A DNA stretch of 64,000 bases, taken from NCBI RefSeq assembly GCF_026342355.1, contig NZ_JAPEMV010000006.1, positions 248,001-312,000 on the forward strand. Reading direction: 5' to 3'. A program made the position numbers and the translations under genes. The notes below the pieces were generated by a model that ran no database searches, was not told the origin of the DNA, and saw nothing but the letters and a program-made list of their open reading frames with translations. The stretch comes from Streptomyces sp. NBC_00249 (GTDB lineage: Bacteria; Actinomycetota; Actinomycetes; Streptomycetales; Streptomycetaceae). This document shows, one piece after another, positions 42,907 through 52,162 of this stretch; position 1 is the first letter of the stretch, and the number at the start of each line of letters is the position of its first letter.

Positions 42907-43141
42907 GAGGGTCTGTCCTTCGGTTTCGCCCGCGGTCCGTCTCACCCTCCCCTGGCCCCACGCTACCGGGCACCTCCCCGAGGCGCTCGATCGCGAACGT
43001 CCACGTCCCGCTTCCGGCGGCGTTGCCGCGCCCCACAATCGGTGGGGCCACGGTCCCAGGGACATCGAGTACTCGCCTCGCGCAGGTCGGCAACAGCCTT
43101 CCTGAGCCTCCGGGGTCCTTCGGCCAGGCGAAGGAGGGCTT

Positions 43142-44154
43142 GTGAACCATTACCTGCCCATCGCTGACCACGGTGTGGTCGGCGATCTTCAAACGGCCGC
43201 GCTCGTGACTTCCGGCGGAACGATCGACTGGTGGTGCACGCCTCGTTTCGATTCCCCCAGCATCTTCGGCTCGCTCCTGGACAGTGAACGAGGAGGCCAT
43301 TGCCGGCTCGCCGCGGAGCTCCCTGACGAGAGTGGTGGGACGGTTCGCCAGCTGTACCTCTCCGACACCGCCGTCCTGGTCAACCGCTTCCTGACTCCCG
43401 ATGGCGTCGGCGAGGTCGCCGACTTCATGCAACCGATCGAGGGCACCGTCCCGGCCACCGGCCCCGTAACACTGCAGACCGACGGGGACGACATCACGGC
43501 CCGTTTCGCCCTCGAGGCCGGCGAAATCGCCGCCGTCGTGCTGACCAGCGCCGCGAGCGGCGGCCCCGTACCGCACGCGCCCTCGCTGGACGGCATCGCC
43601 GATGAGCTGGAGGCCTGCCGCCCCTTCTGGCACGCGTGGCTGCGCCCTTCCACCTACCGCGGCCGCTGGCGGGACATGGTCAACCGCTCGGCGATCACCC
43701 TTCGCTCCTGCTCATGCCCCGGGTCGGCTTCCTGTCTCCTCGGGACCCGGCCTGGCTGACCACCCTCGACGCCATGGACCAGGAGCTGGTCAGTGACAGC
43801 CTGGTCTACCGGTACGACCCTGCGGCCTCCCCCGACGGCCTGCGCGGTTCGGAGGGGACCTTCAACCTCTGCAGCTTCCTCTATGTCGAGGCTCTGGCGC
43901 GGTCCGGCAGGCTCCACCAGGCCCGGTACGCCTTCGACAAGATGCTCACCTACGCCAACCACGTCGGCCTGTTCGCCGAGGAGATCGGGCCTTCGGGCGA
44001 ACAGCTCGGCAACTTCCCCCAGGCGTTCACGCATCTCGCCCTCGTCGCTGCGGCCATGGCCCTCGACGAACAGCTCGACGAGGCGGAGACGCGGCCGGGA
44101 GCCGGCGCCGGACGCCCTCGCCCTCCGACGCGCGGAGGCGAAGCCGGTGGCTGA
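43142..44154 (+). pseudogene. GH15 glucoamylase/trehalase-like gene, deleted and frameshifted
   Basis: It starts at GTG 43142 behind AGGAGG. The N-terminus NHYLPIADHGVVGDLQTAALV and DWWCTPRFDSPSIFGSLLD is that of GH15 family proteins. The frame breaks near 43705, directly after MVNRSAITL. The C-terminal end continues in another frame (GFLSPRDPAWLTTLDAMD, GTFNLCSFLYVEALAR, GLFAEEIGPSGEQLGNFPQAF). The central barrel of about 250-300 residues is missing, and a smaller gap lies near residue 105. The product is not active. Confidence 0.88.
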
Positions 44155-44870
44155 TGCAAGTACGTCCAGACATCCGTCGGCGGCACAGCGACGGGTCCTC
44201 GCCCCGCTCGCGCTCGCGCAGTTCATCTGCAGCTTCGCCGGCTCGAACATGAACGTGATGATCAACGACATCAGCCAGGACCTCGACACCACCGTGCAGG
44301 GCGTTCAGGTCGCGATCACGATCTTCCTGCTCGTCATGGCCGCGCTGATGATCCCCGGCGGGGGGCTGACCGACCGCTACGGCAGCAAGCACTGCTTCCT
44401 GGCCGGCCTCGTCGTGTACGGGATGGCGCCCTGCTGAGCGCCGCCGCCCCGGGCCTGGGCGTCCTGATCCTCGGCAACTCGATCCTCGAGGGTGTCGGTA
44501 CAGCCCTGCTCATCCCGCCCGTGTACATCCTCACGACGCTCCTCTTCACGGACATGGCCTCCCGGGCCCGCGCATTCGGGGCGATCATGGCGTTGGGCGG
44601 CATCGGCGCTGCGGCAGGTCCGCTGATCGGCGGGCTCATCACCTCGTGGCTCAGCTGGCGGGCCGCGTTCGTGTTCCAGGCCCTGGTGATCGCGTTGATC
44701 ATCGTGCTGAGCCGCCACATCGAAGATCCCCTGCCACCGGATCCGACACGCCCCTTCGACACCGCCGGAGCCGTCCTCTCGGCCGCCGGCCTCGTCCTCG
44801 TCGTCATGGGCATCCTGGCGGCCGACAACAACGTCTGGCGGCGAGGGACCAGCGCGATTCCTGTCGGCAA
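44147..44870 (+). pseudogene. MFS transporter, frameshifted and truncated
   Basis: A likely GTG start at 44147 overlaps the GH15 remnant and has GGAGG upstream. Helix 1 LAPLALAQFICSFAGSNMNV and the loop GGLTDRYGSKHCF are typical of DHA2-type drug transporters. At 44426 one base appears lost (GGGATGGCGCC for GGCATGGGCGCC), giving a stop at 44437. The frame resumes as LLSAAAPGLGVLILGNSI through LIGGLITSWLSWRAAFVFQ. Likeness ends near 44870, so over half of the transporter is gone. Confidence 0.85.
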
Positions 44871-45247
44871 CTTGACGCCGGATCCGGGGTCAGCCGACGT
44901 GGACGTGGGGGCCGCGCGAGCGGTCCGGTTCGGCCTCGCGGGTGACGGGGGCGACCTCGCCCGGTCCGAAGAGGAAGAAGCTCAGGCGGTTGGCCATCGG
45001 GTTGCGCTCAGTCCACTCGAAGTAGATGTGAACGCGCTGGCCAGTCGTTTTCCAGACGTGCAGGAACAGTGCAGCCCGAGCGTCGGGAATGCTGGAGCTC
45101 TCCAGGGTGAGGACACGACAGCGGCCGTGCAGCACCGCTCCGCGCGCCCGTTGCCCCATCTCCAACCGCCCGGCCCAAGCTTGACTTCGCACAGAGGCCT
45201 GGCTGAGATCGTGCCGCGACCGCGACCGCAGGACGGTGCTACGCGTC
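44871..45247. other. Spacer with an unidentified minus-strand remnant
   Basis: Minus-strand 44890-45100 encodes an open stretch with RAALFLHVWKTTGQRVHIYF and NPMANRLSFFLFGPGEVAP. Its composition looks protein-like but I do not recognise it, and no start with a ribosome site is seen. It may be the fragment that replaced the MFS 3' end. Confidence 0.3.
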
Positions 45248-46453
45248 TTAGCTGAGGAAGTCGAGGAGCATCTGGCGGCTGGTCTGTGAGGTCAGGCTGC
45301 CGTAGACGTCATCGAACGCATGCTCGGCGAAAGGCAGTTCCTCCACCGTGATATCGACGCCTTCGGCTCGGAGCGAGGCGCCGAAGTCCTTGATGGTTTC
45401 GGGGCGGGAGCTGCGGTCGCGGTCTCCCACGACGAGCAGTGTCCGCTGCAGACCCATCCGGATGTCGGTGGTCGGGGAGACCTCGCGGTATCGCTCGGGG
45501 TATTGGGCAGGCGTGCCGCCCGTGAACAGCTCTGCGGCCTCGCGGGTGCCCGCGACGTCGTCCTTCCACATGGTGGTGACATCGGTGCCGGGGTAGAAGC
45601 CGACCACCGAGAATGGCGGCTTCGGGGTGGTCCCGTCGGTGGCCTGCATGGTGCCGTTCTGAAGGCGGTAAGCGGTGTTCATGGCGAGGGTGCCGCCGGC
45701 CGACATGCCACCCAGCGAGATACGGGAGCTGTCGATGCCGTACTGGTCGGCGTGGTGCTGCACCCAGCCCAGGGCGGACATGAGGTCGTGCGGGGCCTTG
45801 TCCCACGTGGGGCGGTCGGGGGAGGCCAGCCTGTAATCGACCGCTATCACGGCCACACCGTGGTCCGCCAGCCAACGGCCGGTACCACGCAGGTCGCTCT
45901 TGTCGAAGGTGTGGAAGCCTCCGGCATGGGCGAGCACGATGGCCGGCGCCTTGTTCCCCCGGCCCTTCCTGGCCAGGTATATATCTGCTTCGAGTGCCTC
46001 GCCGTCACGGGTGGCATAAATCTGGGTTGTGTCCGGCGTGGCACCCCCGGAGGAGGCGAGCTGGCCGAAGACCTGGCTGAAGGAGATCTTCGTACCGGCG
46101 TCGCGAGCGGCAACGAACTGAATGCTGCCGACGACCAGACCGGCGATGGTCGACAGAGCGGTCACCGCGGTGAGGACACGCCCCCAGCGCACCAGGCCGC
46201 TGCGCCAAGCCAGGGCTGCCAGGGCAGCGCCGGCCAGGGCGAGGAGCGCCACCTGGAAGGGGTACTGTCCGCCGACGACCGGGCCAATCACGCCGGCCTT
46301 GGGGATGGCCGGAAAGTATGCGCCCAGCATGATCGCGCCTGTGAGGAAGGCCAAGATCGAGGCGATCGAAGCGGCGACGACACGCAGGAACCTCTTGATC
46401 CTGCCAGGAGGCGCGGCCTGCGAGGCAGGTGCCGGGCGTCGGACTATGGACAT
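45248..46453 (-). CDS. Membrane-anchored alpha/beta-hydrolase (esterase/lipase type)
   Basis: 401 residues from ATG 46453, behind AAGGAACG. Four hydrophobic helices within residues 20-130 are followed by a hydrolase domain. The oxyanion loop reads LAHAGGFHTF, a variant of HGGG. The nucleophile is in GGMSAGGTLA, an acid in VVGDRDRSSR and the histidine in FAEHAFDD. This is the hormone-sensitive-lipase or BD-FAE-like group. It lies downstream of the response regulator on the same strand and may be its target. Confidence 0.85.
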   Translation of the reverse strand: MSIVRRPAPASQAAPPGRIKRFLRVVAASIASILAFLTGAIMLGAYFPAIPKAGVIGPVVGGQYPFQVALLALAGAALAALAWRSGLVRWGRVLTAVTALSTIAGLVVGSIQFVAARDAGTKISFSQVFGQLASSGGATPDTTQIYATRDGEALEADIYLARKGRGNKAPAIVLAHAGGFHTFDKSDLRGTGRWLADHGVAVIAVDYRLASPDRPTWDKAPHDLMSALGWVQHHADQYGIDSSRISLGGMSAGGTLAMNTAYRLQNGTMQATDGTTPKPPFSVVGFYPGTDVTTMWKDDVAGTREAAELFTGGTPAQYPERYREVSPTTDIRMGLQRTLLVVGDRDRSSRPETIKDFGASLRAEGVDITVEELPFAEHAFDDVYGSLTSQTSRQMLLDFLS

Positions 46454-46689
46454 GGTTGCGTTCCTTGGGGTGGGCGTAGTGCGGGAGGCGGACGGTGCCT
46501 CCGGAGTGGACGCCACAAGGTTCGCTTTCAGGGCCGGTGATCTGCGTCCCCCGGAGGGGCCAACCTGCCGCGTAGCTCTCCAGGGCTACGCCGACACCGA
46601 AGGAGCCGTTCCGGCTGTCGGCAGGCAAGACCGCATGCCGTCCCAGGTCGGGACTGTCCAGGGGCTGGGAGCGGCATGGGCACGCCGGG

Positions 46690-47391
46690 CTACGGGGCGG
46701 CCCGAAGCGACGGTGCCCAGCGGGCCGCGTCGCCGGGGGCGACCAGGCCGGATTCGTAGGCGAAGACGGCGGCCTGGGTGCGATCGCGCAGCTGCAGCTT
46801 TCGCAGGATGCGGCCCACGTGCGTCTTGACCGTCTCCTCGGCGACGACCAGCACCTGGGCGATCTCCGCATTGGAGAGGCCCTGTGCCACCTGTGCGAGA
46901 ACTTCGGTCTCGCGGTCGGTAAGGGCATCGATGCGCACGCCGGTCGGCCGCTTGGCACCAGGACTCACGCGGGAGAATTCGGCGATGAGCCGCATGGTGA
47001 TGTCGGGTGCAAGTAGAGCCTCGCCCCGGGCCACTACCCTTACGGCTTCCGCGAGCTGGATGCCGGAGGCGTCCTTGAGCAGAAATCCGGAGGCCCCGGC
47101 GCGCAGTGCCTCGTAGACGTACTCGTCGAGGTTGAAGGTGGTCAGGATGAGGATCTTCGTCGATGTTCCGGGCGTCGACGTGATCTGGCGGGTGGCCTCG
47201 ATGCCGTCCAGGCCGGGCATCCGGATGTCCATCACGATCACGTCGGGTGCCAGTTCCCCAGCCCAGGCGACGGCCTGCGATCCGTCCTCGGCGGTGGCAA
47301 CGACCTCGATGTCGGGCTGGGCTCCGAGCAGGACGGAGAAGGCGTCCCGGACCATGGCCTGGTCGTCGGCGATGAGCACACGGATGGTCAT
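46690..47391 (-). CDS. NarL/LuxR-family response regulator
   Basis: 233 residues. The receiver domain has the phosphoacceptor Asp in VIVMDIRMPGLDG, the switch Thr in ILTTFN and the Lys in GFLLKDAS. The LuxR HTH is LTDRETEVLAQVAQGLSNAEIA, here recognised by its parts LTDRETEVLAQVAQG and ETVKTHVGRILRKL. The ATG overlaps the kinase stop (ATGA), so it is the cognate regulator. Confidence 0.93.
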   Translation of the reverse strand: MTIRVLIADDQAMVRDAFSVLLGAQPDIEVVATAEDGSQAVAWAGELAPDVIVMDIRMPGLDGIEATRQITSTPGTSTKILILTTFNLDEYVYEALRAGASGFLLKDASGIQLAEAVRVVARGEALLAPDITMRLIAEFSRVSPGAKRPTGVRIDALTDRETEVLAQVAQGLSNAEIAQVLVVAEETVKTHVGRILRKLQLRDRTQAAVFAYESGLVAPGDAARWAPSLRAAP

Positions 47392-48659
47392 ACGTCGATC
47401 TCCTTGATCTCCTTGCCGGCGGCGGGCGCGGTACGGGCGGGCAGGACCGCGCTGACCTCGTAGCCGCCTTCGGGGGTGGGGCCGATGGCCAAATCACCGC
47501 CGAGCATTGCGATGCGCTCCCGCATGCCGATGACACCGTGCCCGGCCCCTGGTGAGGGGGCAGCGGGGAGCGCGGCAGGCCCGTTGACGACCCTCAGGCC
47601 CAACGCATCGCATGCATAGGTGAGTTCGATGCTCGTCTCGGCACCGGGAGCATGGCGCAGAATGTTGCTGAGGGCTTCTTGGATGATGCGGTAGGCCGAC
47701 AGTTCCACGCCCGGGGGCAGATGGCGGGCAGTGCCCTCGATCCGGGTGGTCGCGGGAAGGCCGGCAGCGCGTACGTTGCCGAGCAGCCCGTCAAGCTGTG
47801 CCAGGGAGGGCTGCGGGCTGGTGCCGGTCGTACTGTCGCCGGGGCCGTTCGACCGCAGCAGACCCAGCATGTGGCGCAGTTCGGCCAGTCCTTCCAGGGC
47901 GTTGGCGCGGATCGAGGCCAGCTCAGTGACCAGTTCTGGTGGTGGAGCCTGGACCCGATAGGGCGCGGCATCGGCTTGGATGGAGATGAGTGACAGGTGA
48001 TGGGCCACGACGTCGTGCAGCTCGCGTGCGATCCGAGTGCGCTCTTCCAGGACAGTGCGCAGTGCTCGTTCCCGGGCCGTGGCGGCGATCTGCTCGGTGA
48101 GGCGTGCGTGGTCCTCGCGGCGGCCGCGTACCACGGCTCCGATGAGCACGGCCAGAGCGAACAACGCGAGGGCCCCGGTGATCATCTTCCATGAGCCGAC
48201 GGAACAGCCGGACAGCTTCAGCAGAACAGCCAGCAGGGTGCTGAGTACGGCCGCAGTGATCGCCGAGAGCAAGCGCACCCGCAGCGCGAGAAGGAAGAGG
48301 ACCCCTGCCTGCACCATCCACACGTAGATCTGAGTGTCGTGGGTGGGCGGATACTCCAACGTGATACCGGTGACGACGGCCATCGACAGCCACCAGGCGG
48401 ACGTTGGCCAGCGCAGGGCCACCACCAGCATGGCCGCGTGCCCGACGGCCGAGATCGGGGCGGTCGCGCCCGCCGCCGCGGCAGTCAGAGCGGCTGCGAG
48501 CAACACGAGGCCGTGGGGTAGCCAGCGTAGCCAACGGGGCCAGGCCAGCGGCGGCATGGGGCAGCTTCGTATGGTGATGAGGTCAGCCCGCAGGATGCGA
48601 AGGCTGGGGAGGTCTGCCATCGCAGCGGTCGTCTCGGGCACGTGTTCATTATCGGACAT
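47388..48659 (-). CDS. Sensor histidine kinase (HisKA_3 family)
   Basis: 423 residues from ATG 48659; MADLP at 48620 is an alternative. Four to six membrane helices within about residues 30-175 leave almost no extracellular domain, so the signal is probably in or at the membrane. The phosphorylated His is in RIARELHDVVAHHLSL, the N box is IIQEALSNILRHA and the G box GHGVIGMRERIAMLGG. It forms a coupled pair with the response regulator. This type often senses envelope stress in Streptomyces. Confidence 0.92.
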   Translation of the reverse strand: MSDNEHVPETTAAMADLPSLRILRADLITIRSCPMPPLAWPRWLRWLPHGLVLLAAALTAAAAGATAPISAVGHAAMLVVALRWPTSAWWLSMAVVTGITLEYPPTHDTQIYVWMVQAGVLFLLALRVRLLSAITAAVLSTLLAVLLKLSGCSVGSWKMITGALALFALAVLIGAVVRGRREDHARLTEQIAATARERALRTVLEERTRIARELHDVVAHHLSLISIQADAAPYRVQAPPPELVTELASIRANALEGLAELRHMLGLLRSNGPGDSTTGTSPQPSLAQLDGLLGNVRAAGLPATTRIEGTARHLPPGVELSAYRIIQEALSNILRHAPGAETSIELTYACDALGLRVVNGPAALPAAPSPGAGHGVIGMRERIAMLGGDLAIGPTPEGGYEVSAVLPARTAPAAGKEIKEIDV

Positions 48660-49161
48660 CGCACCCACCCCGGTGCGGTCCGGAAGCCAGGCGCTCAACG
48701 ACCGTGTCGACACACAGAGGCGCGGTGACGAAGGTGGCCCGCAACCCCCGACGCAGCCGCACAGATCGTTTCACTCGTTCATGACGCCTTCCATTCCGAG
48801 ATCCCTGAAACGACCCTACGGAGCGGCCCCTTGGCCAGCATCCCGCTGGAGAGCCATATCTGGATGTAGCTCTTCAGGGGGACGAGACGCTTGTCGAGCA
48901 GGCCCACGACATGACGCCGCGCTGCCGCCCGGCGCCCCGGAGCCGATCAACGCCTGCCGACGAACCACCAACGGCTGTGTGAACACCCGGTCTGACCATC
49001 CGGGCGGACCGTGTGAGGTGCTGTCAGAGCCCCGTGTCAGGATCCTCCCCAGGTCGGTGACGTCGATGCCGTCCCCGGATGCGACCCATCGGGCGCACCG
49101 GGGCAGCCTGGCGCCCGGCCCGGGCCACCCACCCGGGGCGGCGCGTCAAGAAGGGGTGCGG
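48660..49161. other. 500-bp spacer with no convincing gene
   Basis: Plus-strand 48775-48872 reads LVHDAFHSEIPETTL and PLASIPLESHIWM followed by a stop, which looks like the end of a lost protein, but I do not know which. The rest has no likeness to known genes. The ribosome site AAGGGG for the next gene is at its right end. Confidence 0.35.
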
Positions 49162-50673
49162 ATGGACATCGACGGCGATGTCGCGGAGGCGTGGCGCCCG
49201 GCCACACCGCTGTCACGGCTGCGGGAGCTGGCAGCGCAGGCTCCGGGGCCGGCCCGGATCGTGGCGTCCCGGATAGGGCTGCCGGCCGAGCTGGCTGAGG
49301 AGGTGGCCGTTCGGGCCGTCGCGGGCGGCCCCGACTGGTTCGCGGTGCTGCGCGCGCTCGCCGCCCACCCGGCCACCTCGGCCGAGCGGCTGGCCGAGCT
49401 CGCCGCCCACCCGGAGGAGTCGGTGCGCCGGGTGGTGGCAGTGCACCGCGCGACCCCCAAGACGGCGCTCAAAGCGCTGGCCCGGGACGGATCGGCAGCA
49501 GTGCGCCGGGCCCTGACCGGGCGCGAGAGACTCCCGCGCAAGGTGGCCGCGCTGCTGGTCACCGACACCTCCGCCGAAGTCCGGCTGACCCTGGTCCGGC
49601 GGATCGACGCCCGGCCGGAGCACCTGCGGGCCCTCGCCACCGACCCGGACGAGCGGGTCCGCCGGGTGGTGGCCGCACTCGGCCACGCCGGCGACGCGGA
49701 CCTCACCGACCCGGACCCGGGGGTGCGCCGCACCGCCGTCAACAAGCGCTCAGCAGGAGAACTCGCGCCGCTGCTCGACGCCCTGGCGCAGGACCCCGAC
49801 ACCCGCGTCCGGGAGCTGATGGGCCAGCAGTACCACAACCGCACCCCGGCCGTGCTGGCCCGGCTCGCGGCCGACCCCGAACCGTGCGTCCGGGCCGCCG
49901 CGGCGGCCAACGCGTTCACCCCCGTCCGGCAGCTCACCGAACTGGCCGGCGACCCGAGCCTGGCCGTGCTCGCCGCCATCAGCCAGAACACGACGGCCCC
50001 GCCCGAGACCCTCGCCCGGCTCGTCGACACGATCACGCGCTCGTTCGGTGACAGCGAGAGCATCGCGCACGGGCAGGAGCAGGACGTCCAGCGCCTCGCG
50101 TATGCGGCGCTGGAACACCCCGCCACCCCGCCCGAGTCACTGCGCGCACTGCACGCACTGGGCCTGTGGCCGTATTTCCACCCCGGCAACGCGATGGACC
50201 AGCCGAACTGGCCCGCGGACCTACTGGTCGAGTTCGGGCTGACGTACTGTGCGGGCACGGTGTCGGGCAAGGCGGAAATCGAGAGCTTCGCGGCGATCGA
50301 CGACGCCCGGCACACCGAACCGCTGGGGGACGTGCTCGCCACCATGGCCCGCAGCCCGATCTACTACCTGCGCCGCGCCGTCGCCAACCGGCACACCCCA
50401 CCGGAGGCGCTCGCCGAATTCGTCCGCGATCCCGCCCGCGCCGAGGACACCGGCCTCCTCAACGACATCGCCAAGAACCCGGCGACCCCGATCCAGATCC
50501 TGCTGACCTGGGCCGAGGCGGGCGTGCGCCAATACGGCATGCTGAAGAATCCCGCCCTGCCCGAGCCCGTGCTCGCCGCCATCGCGGCGGGCACGGACAC
50601 CTCGGACGCCGCGCAGGCCCGCGCCATGCTGGAGGTCCGGGCACTCCGGGCCGGAACGGAGACCCCGTGCTGA
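49162..50673 (+). CDS. Leucine-rich-repeat-variant/HEAT-like repeat protein
   Basis: 503 residues from ATG 49162 (GTG 49156 possible). It is built of about 24-residue units with patterns such as LAAHPATSAERLAELAAHP, LARLAADPEPCVRAAAAAN and NPATPIQILLTWAEAG, that is, a superhelix of paired helices as in LRV and HEAT proteins. No catalytic motif. Such scaffolds bind proteins. The gene downstream starts inside its stop region, so the two products are made together. Confidence 0.75.
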   Translation: MDIDGDVAEAWRPATPLSRLRELAAQAPGPARIVASRIGLPAELAEEVAVRAVAGGPDWFAVLRALAAHPATSAERLAELAAHPEESVRRVVAVHRATPKTALKALARDGSAAVRRALTGRERLPRKVAALLVTDTSAEVRLTLVRRIDARPEHLRALATDPDERVRRVVAALGHAGDADLTDPDPGVRRTAVNKRSAGELAPLLDALAQDPDTRVRELMGQQYHNRTPAVLARLAADPEPCVRAAAAANAFTPVRQLTELAGDPSLAVLAAISQNTTAPPETLARLVDTITRSFGDSESIAHGQEQDVQRLAYAALEHPATPPESLRALHALGLWPYFHPGNAMDQPNWPADLLVEFGLTYCAGTVSGKAEIESFAAIDDARHTEPLGDVLATMARSPIYYLRRAVANRHTPPEALAEFVRDPARAEDTGLLNDIAKNPATPIQILLTWAEAGVRQYGMLKNPALPEPVLAAIAAGTDTSDAAQARAMLEVRALRAGTETPC

Positions 50674-51293
50674 CCATGTCCTCCTGGCGGGCCCGGTTCG
50701 ACCGGATCGCCGACACCTCTGAGGTGGTCGAGCGGCTGGGTTCCCAGGCGAACATGGCCGACTACCTCCAGGACACGGGCATCGCGTGGTACCACCACCA
50801 GGGCGATCTGGTGGTTCCGGAGGACCTCGACCTCGACATCGCGCTGGTCGTCGACGGCGACCTGATCGTGCACGGTTTCCTGGACGACTACGTCTCCGAC
50901 ATCGGCATGCTGGTGGTCCTCGGCGACCTGGTGGTCCGCGACCTGGTCTCCTGGGGCTCGGTGTACGTTGCGGGCGACCTGCGGGCCGAGGGCATCGTCT
51001 ACGGCTACTACAACGACTTCACCTTCGAGGTGGAGGGCGCGGTGCATGCCCGGGCGCTGGTGCTGTACGACAAGTCCGCCTCCTACCGCTCGGGCGAGCT
51101 GGAGGTGGAGGTGGAGTCCTACTCCCCGCCCAAGGAGCAGCTTCGGGCGGCCCGCGACATCCTCGTCCCGCAGGTGTACGACGGCGGCGCGAAGCGCGCC
51201 AGGCAGGGACGGCCGCCGAAGCTCCGCCGCCCGAGCTACCAGCGGGTATGCCGCCGACTGCGGGAGGGTAAACCGCTGTTCCGCAGCGCGTAG
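50667..51293 (+). CDS. Beta-solenoid (bactofilin-like) protein
   Basis: 208 residues from GTG 50667, which overlaps the previous stop; ATG 50676 is an alternative. From about residue 45 to 115 it shows short repeated turns: GDLVVPEDLDLDIALVVDGD, GDLVVRDLVSWGSVYVAGD and FTFEVEGAVHARALVLYD. Each turn pairs a Gly-Asp with alternating hydrophobics, as in right-handed beta helices of polymer-forming cytoskeletal proteins. The C-terminus is strongly basic (AKRARQGRPPKLRRPSYQ), which could bind nucleic acid or membrane. Confidence 0.7.
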   Translation: MLTMSSWRARFDRIADTSEVVERLGSQANMADYLQDTGIAWYHHQGDLVVPEDLDLDIALVVDGDLIVHGFLDDYVSDIGMLVVLGDLVVRDLVSWGSVYVAGDLRAEGIVYGYYNDFTFEVEGAVHARALVLYDKSASYRSGELEVEVESYSPPKEQLRAARDILVPQVYDGGAKRARQGRPPKLRRPSYQRVCRRLREGKPLFRSA

Positions 51294-51683
51294 AAGCGCC
51301 GCGTGCTCCGTGACGACGACCTTCCCCAGCGCGGCGCCGTCCTCATCCGGCCTCGGGGGTCGCTGGAACCGTGGTCGGCGCTGAGATTGATCACGCTGGC
51401 TGTGGTGGTCGGAGAGACGGGCCGTGTCTTTCCCGCCGCCGTCCCTGTTGGTCGGGTCGACGCGTGCATCGGTTTGGACCCCACGTCGGGCCGATGCAGT
51501 CCGCGGCCCCAGATTCCGCGCTCTGGCATCGGGGCCGCGTGAGCTTTCCCCGAGGCATGCGAAGGTCCTGGCCCCCGAGCGGTCAGGGCCTTCGTGCTGC
51601 CGGGCGTTGTCCGTACAGCCCGGCCGCCGGCAGACTGCTGGGGCTGCCGGACCGGGGCCCGATGCGCCACAGGCTCCAAGGGC
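51294..51683. terminator. Spacer with nested inverted repeats
   Basis: CCGATGC (51491-51497) with GCATCGG (51526-51532), and GCGGCCCC (51503-51510) with GGGGCCGC (51531-51538), give overlapping hairpins that could end the repeat-protein operon. No gene is recognised in the remaining about 350 bases. Confidence 0.4.
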
Positions 51684-51890
51684 TCAGGCGCAGCAGTCAC
51701 AGCCCGACTTGCAGCCGCATCCGCCCGCAATCTCAACAGGGTCTGGCGCAGCGGCCTGCGCAGTCGGTGCGCAGCAGTCCTTGCCCTGCCAGAGGTCGCG
51801 GCCTTCCTTGAGGGCAATGGCTGAGATGACGAGGGCGGCAATCGGGTCGGCCCAGGTCCAGCCGAGGGTGGCGTTGAGGAGACAGACGAG
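51684..51890 (-). pseudogene. Cation-efflux (CDF) transporter, C-terminal remnant
   Basis: The frame reads LVCLLNATLGWTWADPIAAL, then ALKEGRDLWQGKDCC and a Cys-rich end GGCGCKSGCDCCA. This is the last helix and metal-binding tail of a heavy-metal CDF-family transporter. Everything upstream of it has been replaced in frame by an IS1380-type transposase fragment. Confidence 0.78.
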
Positions 51891-52105
51891 CAGCACGGCC
51901 AAGTCCCGGATCGCCTCGCCTCCGTCGGCGAGCATCGCGGCCAGGTCCACCGCGACGCGGCCCGGGTCGTACCCGGTCCCGTGCGGCCGCAGCCGGTGCA
52001 GAGCGTTGCTGAAGCCGCTGGTCAGCGTGGTGGCGTCGGCCAGATCCGCGAGCAGACGCCAGCCGGCGCGGTTGACCACCCCGTACCCGTCGGCGCTGAC
52101 GACGA
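51891..52105 (-). mobile_element. IS1380-family transposase N-terminal remnant
   Basis: VSADGYGVVNRAGWRLLADL and YDPGRVAVDLAAMLADGGE match the start of IS1380 transposases. The fragment is about 70 residues and runs in frame into the cation-transporter tail at 51890. No catalytic residues remain and no inverted repeat was recognised. Confidence 0.75.
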
Positions 52106-52162
52106 GCTGCGAAGAACTTGTTGGACGGGATGACTGGGCGATGCCACAGTCTGGCTGTGACC

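Noticed and set aside
48334..49161. Upstream extension of the repeat-protein gene frame
   Set aside because: It runs antisense through the kinase gene and a spacer without repeat-like sequence. ATG 49162 has a ribosome site and begins the family-like part.
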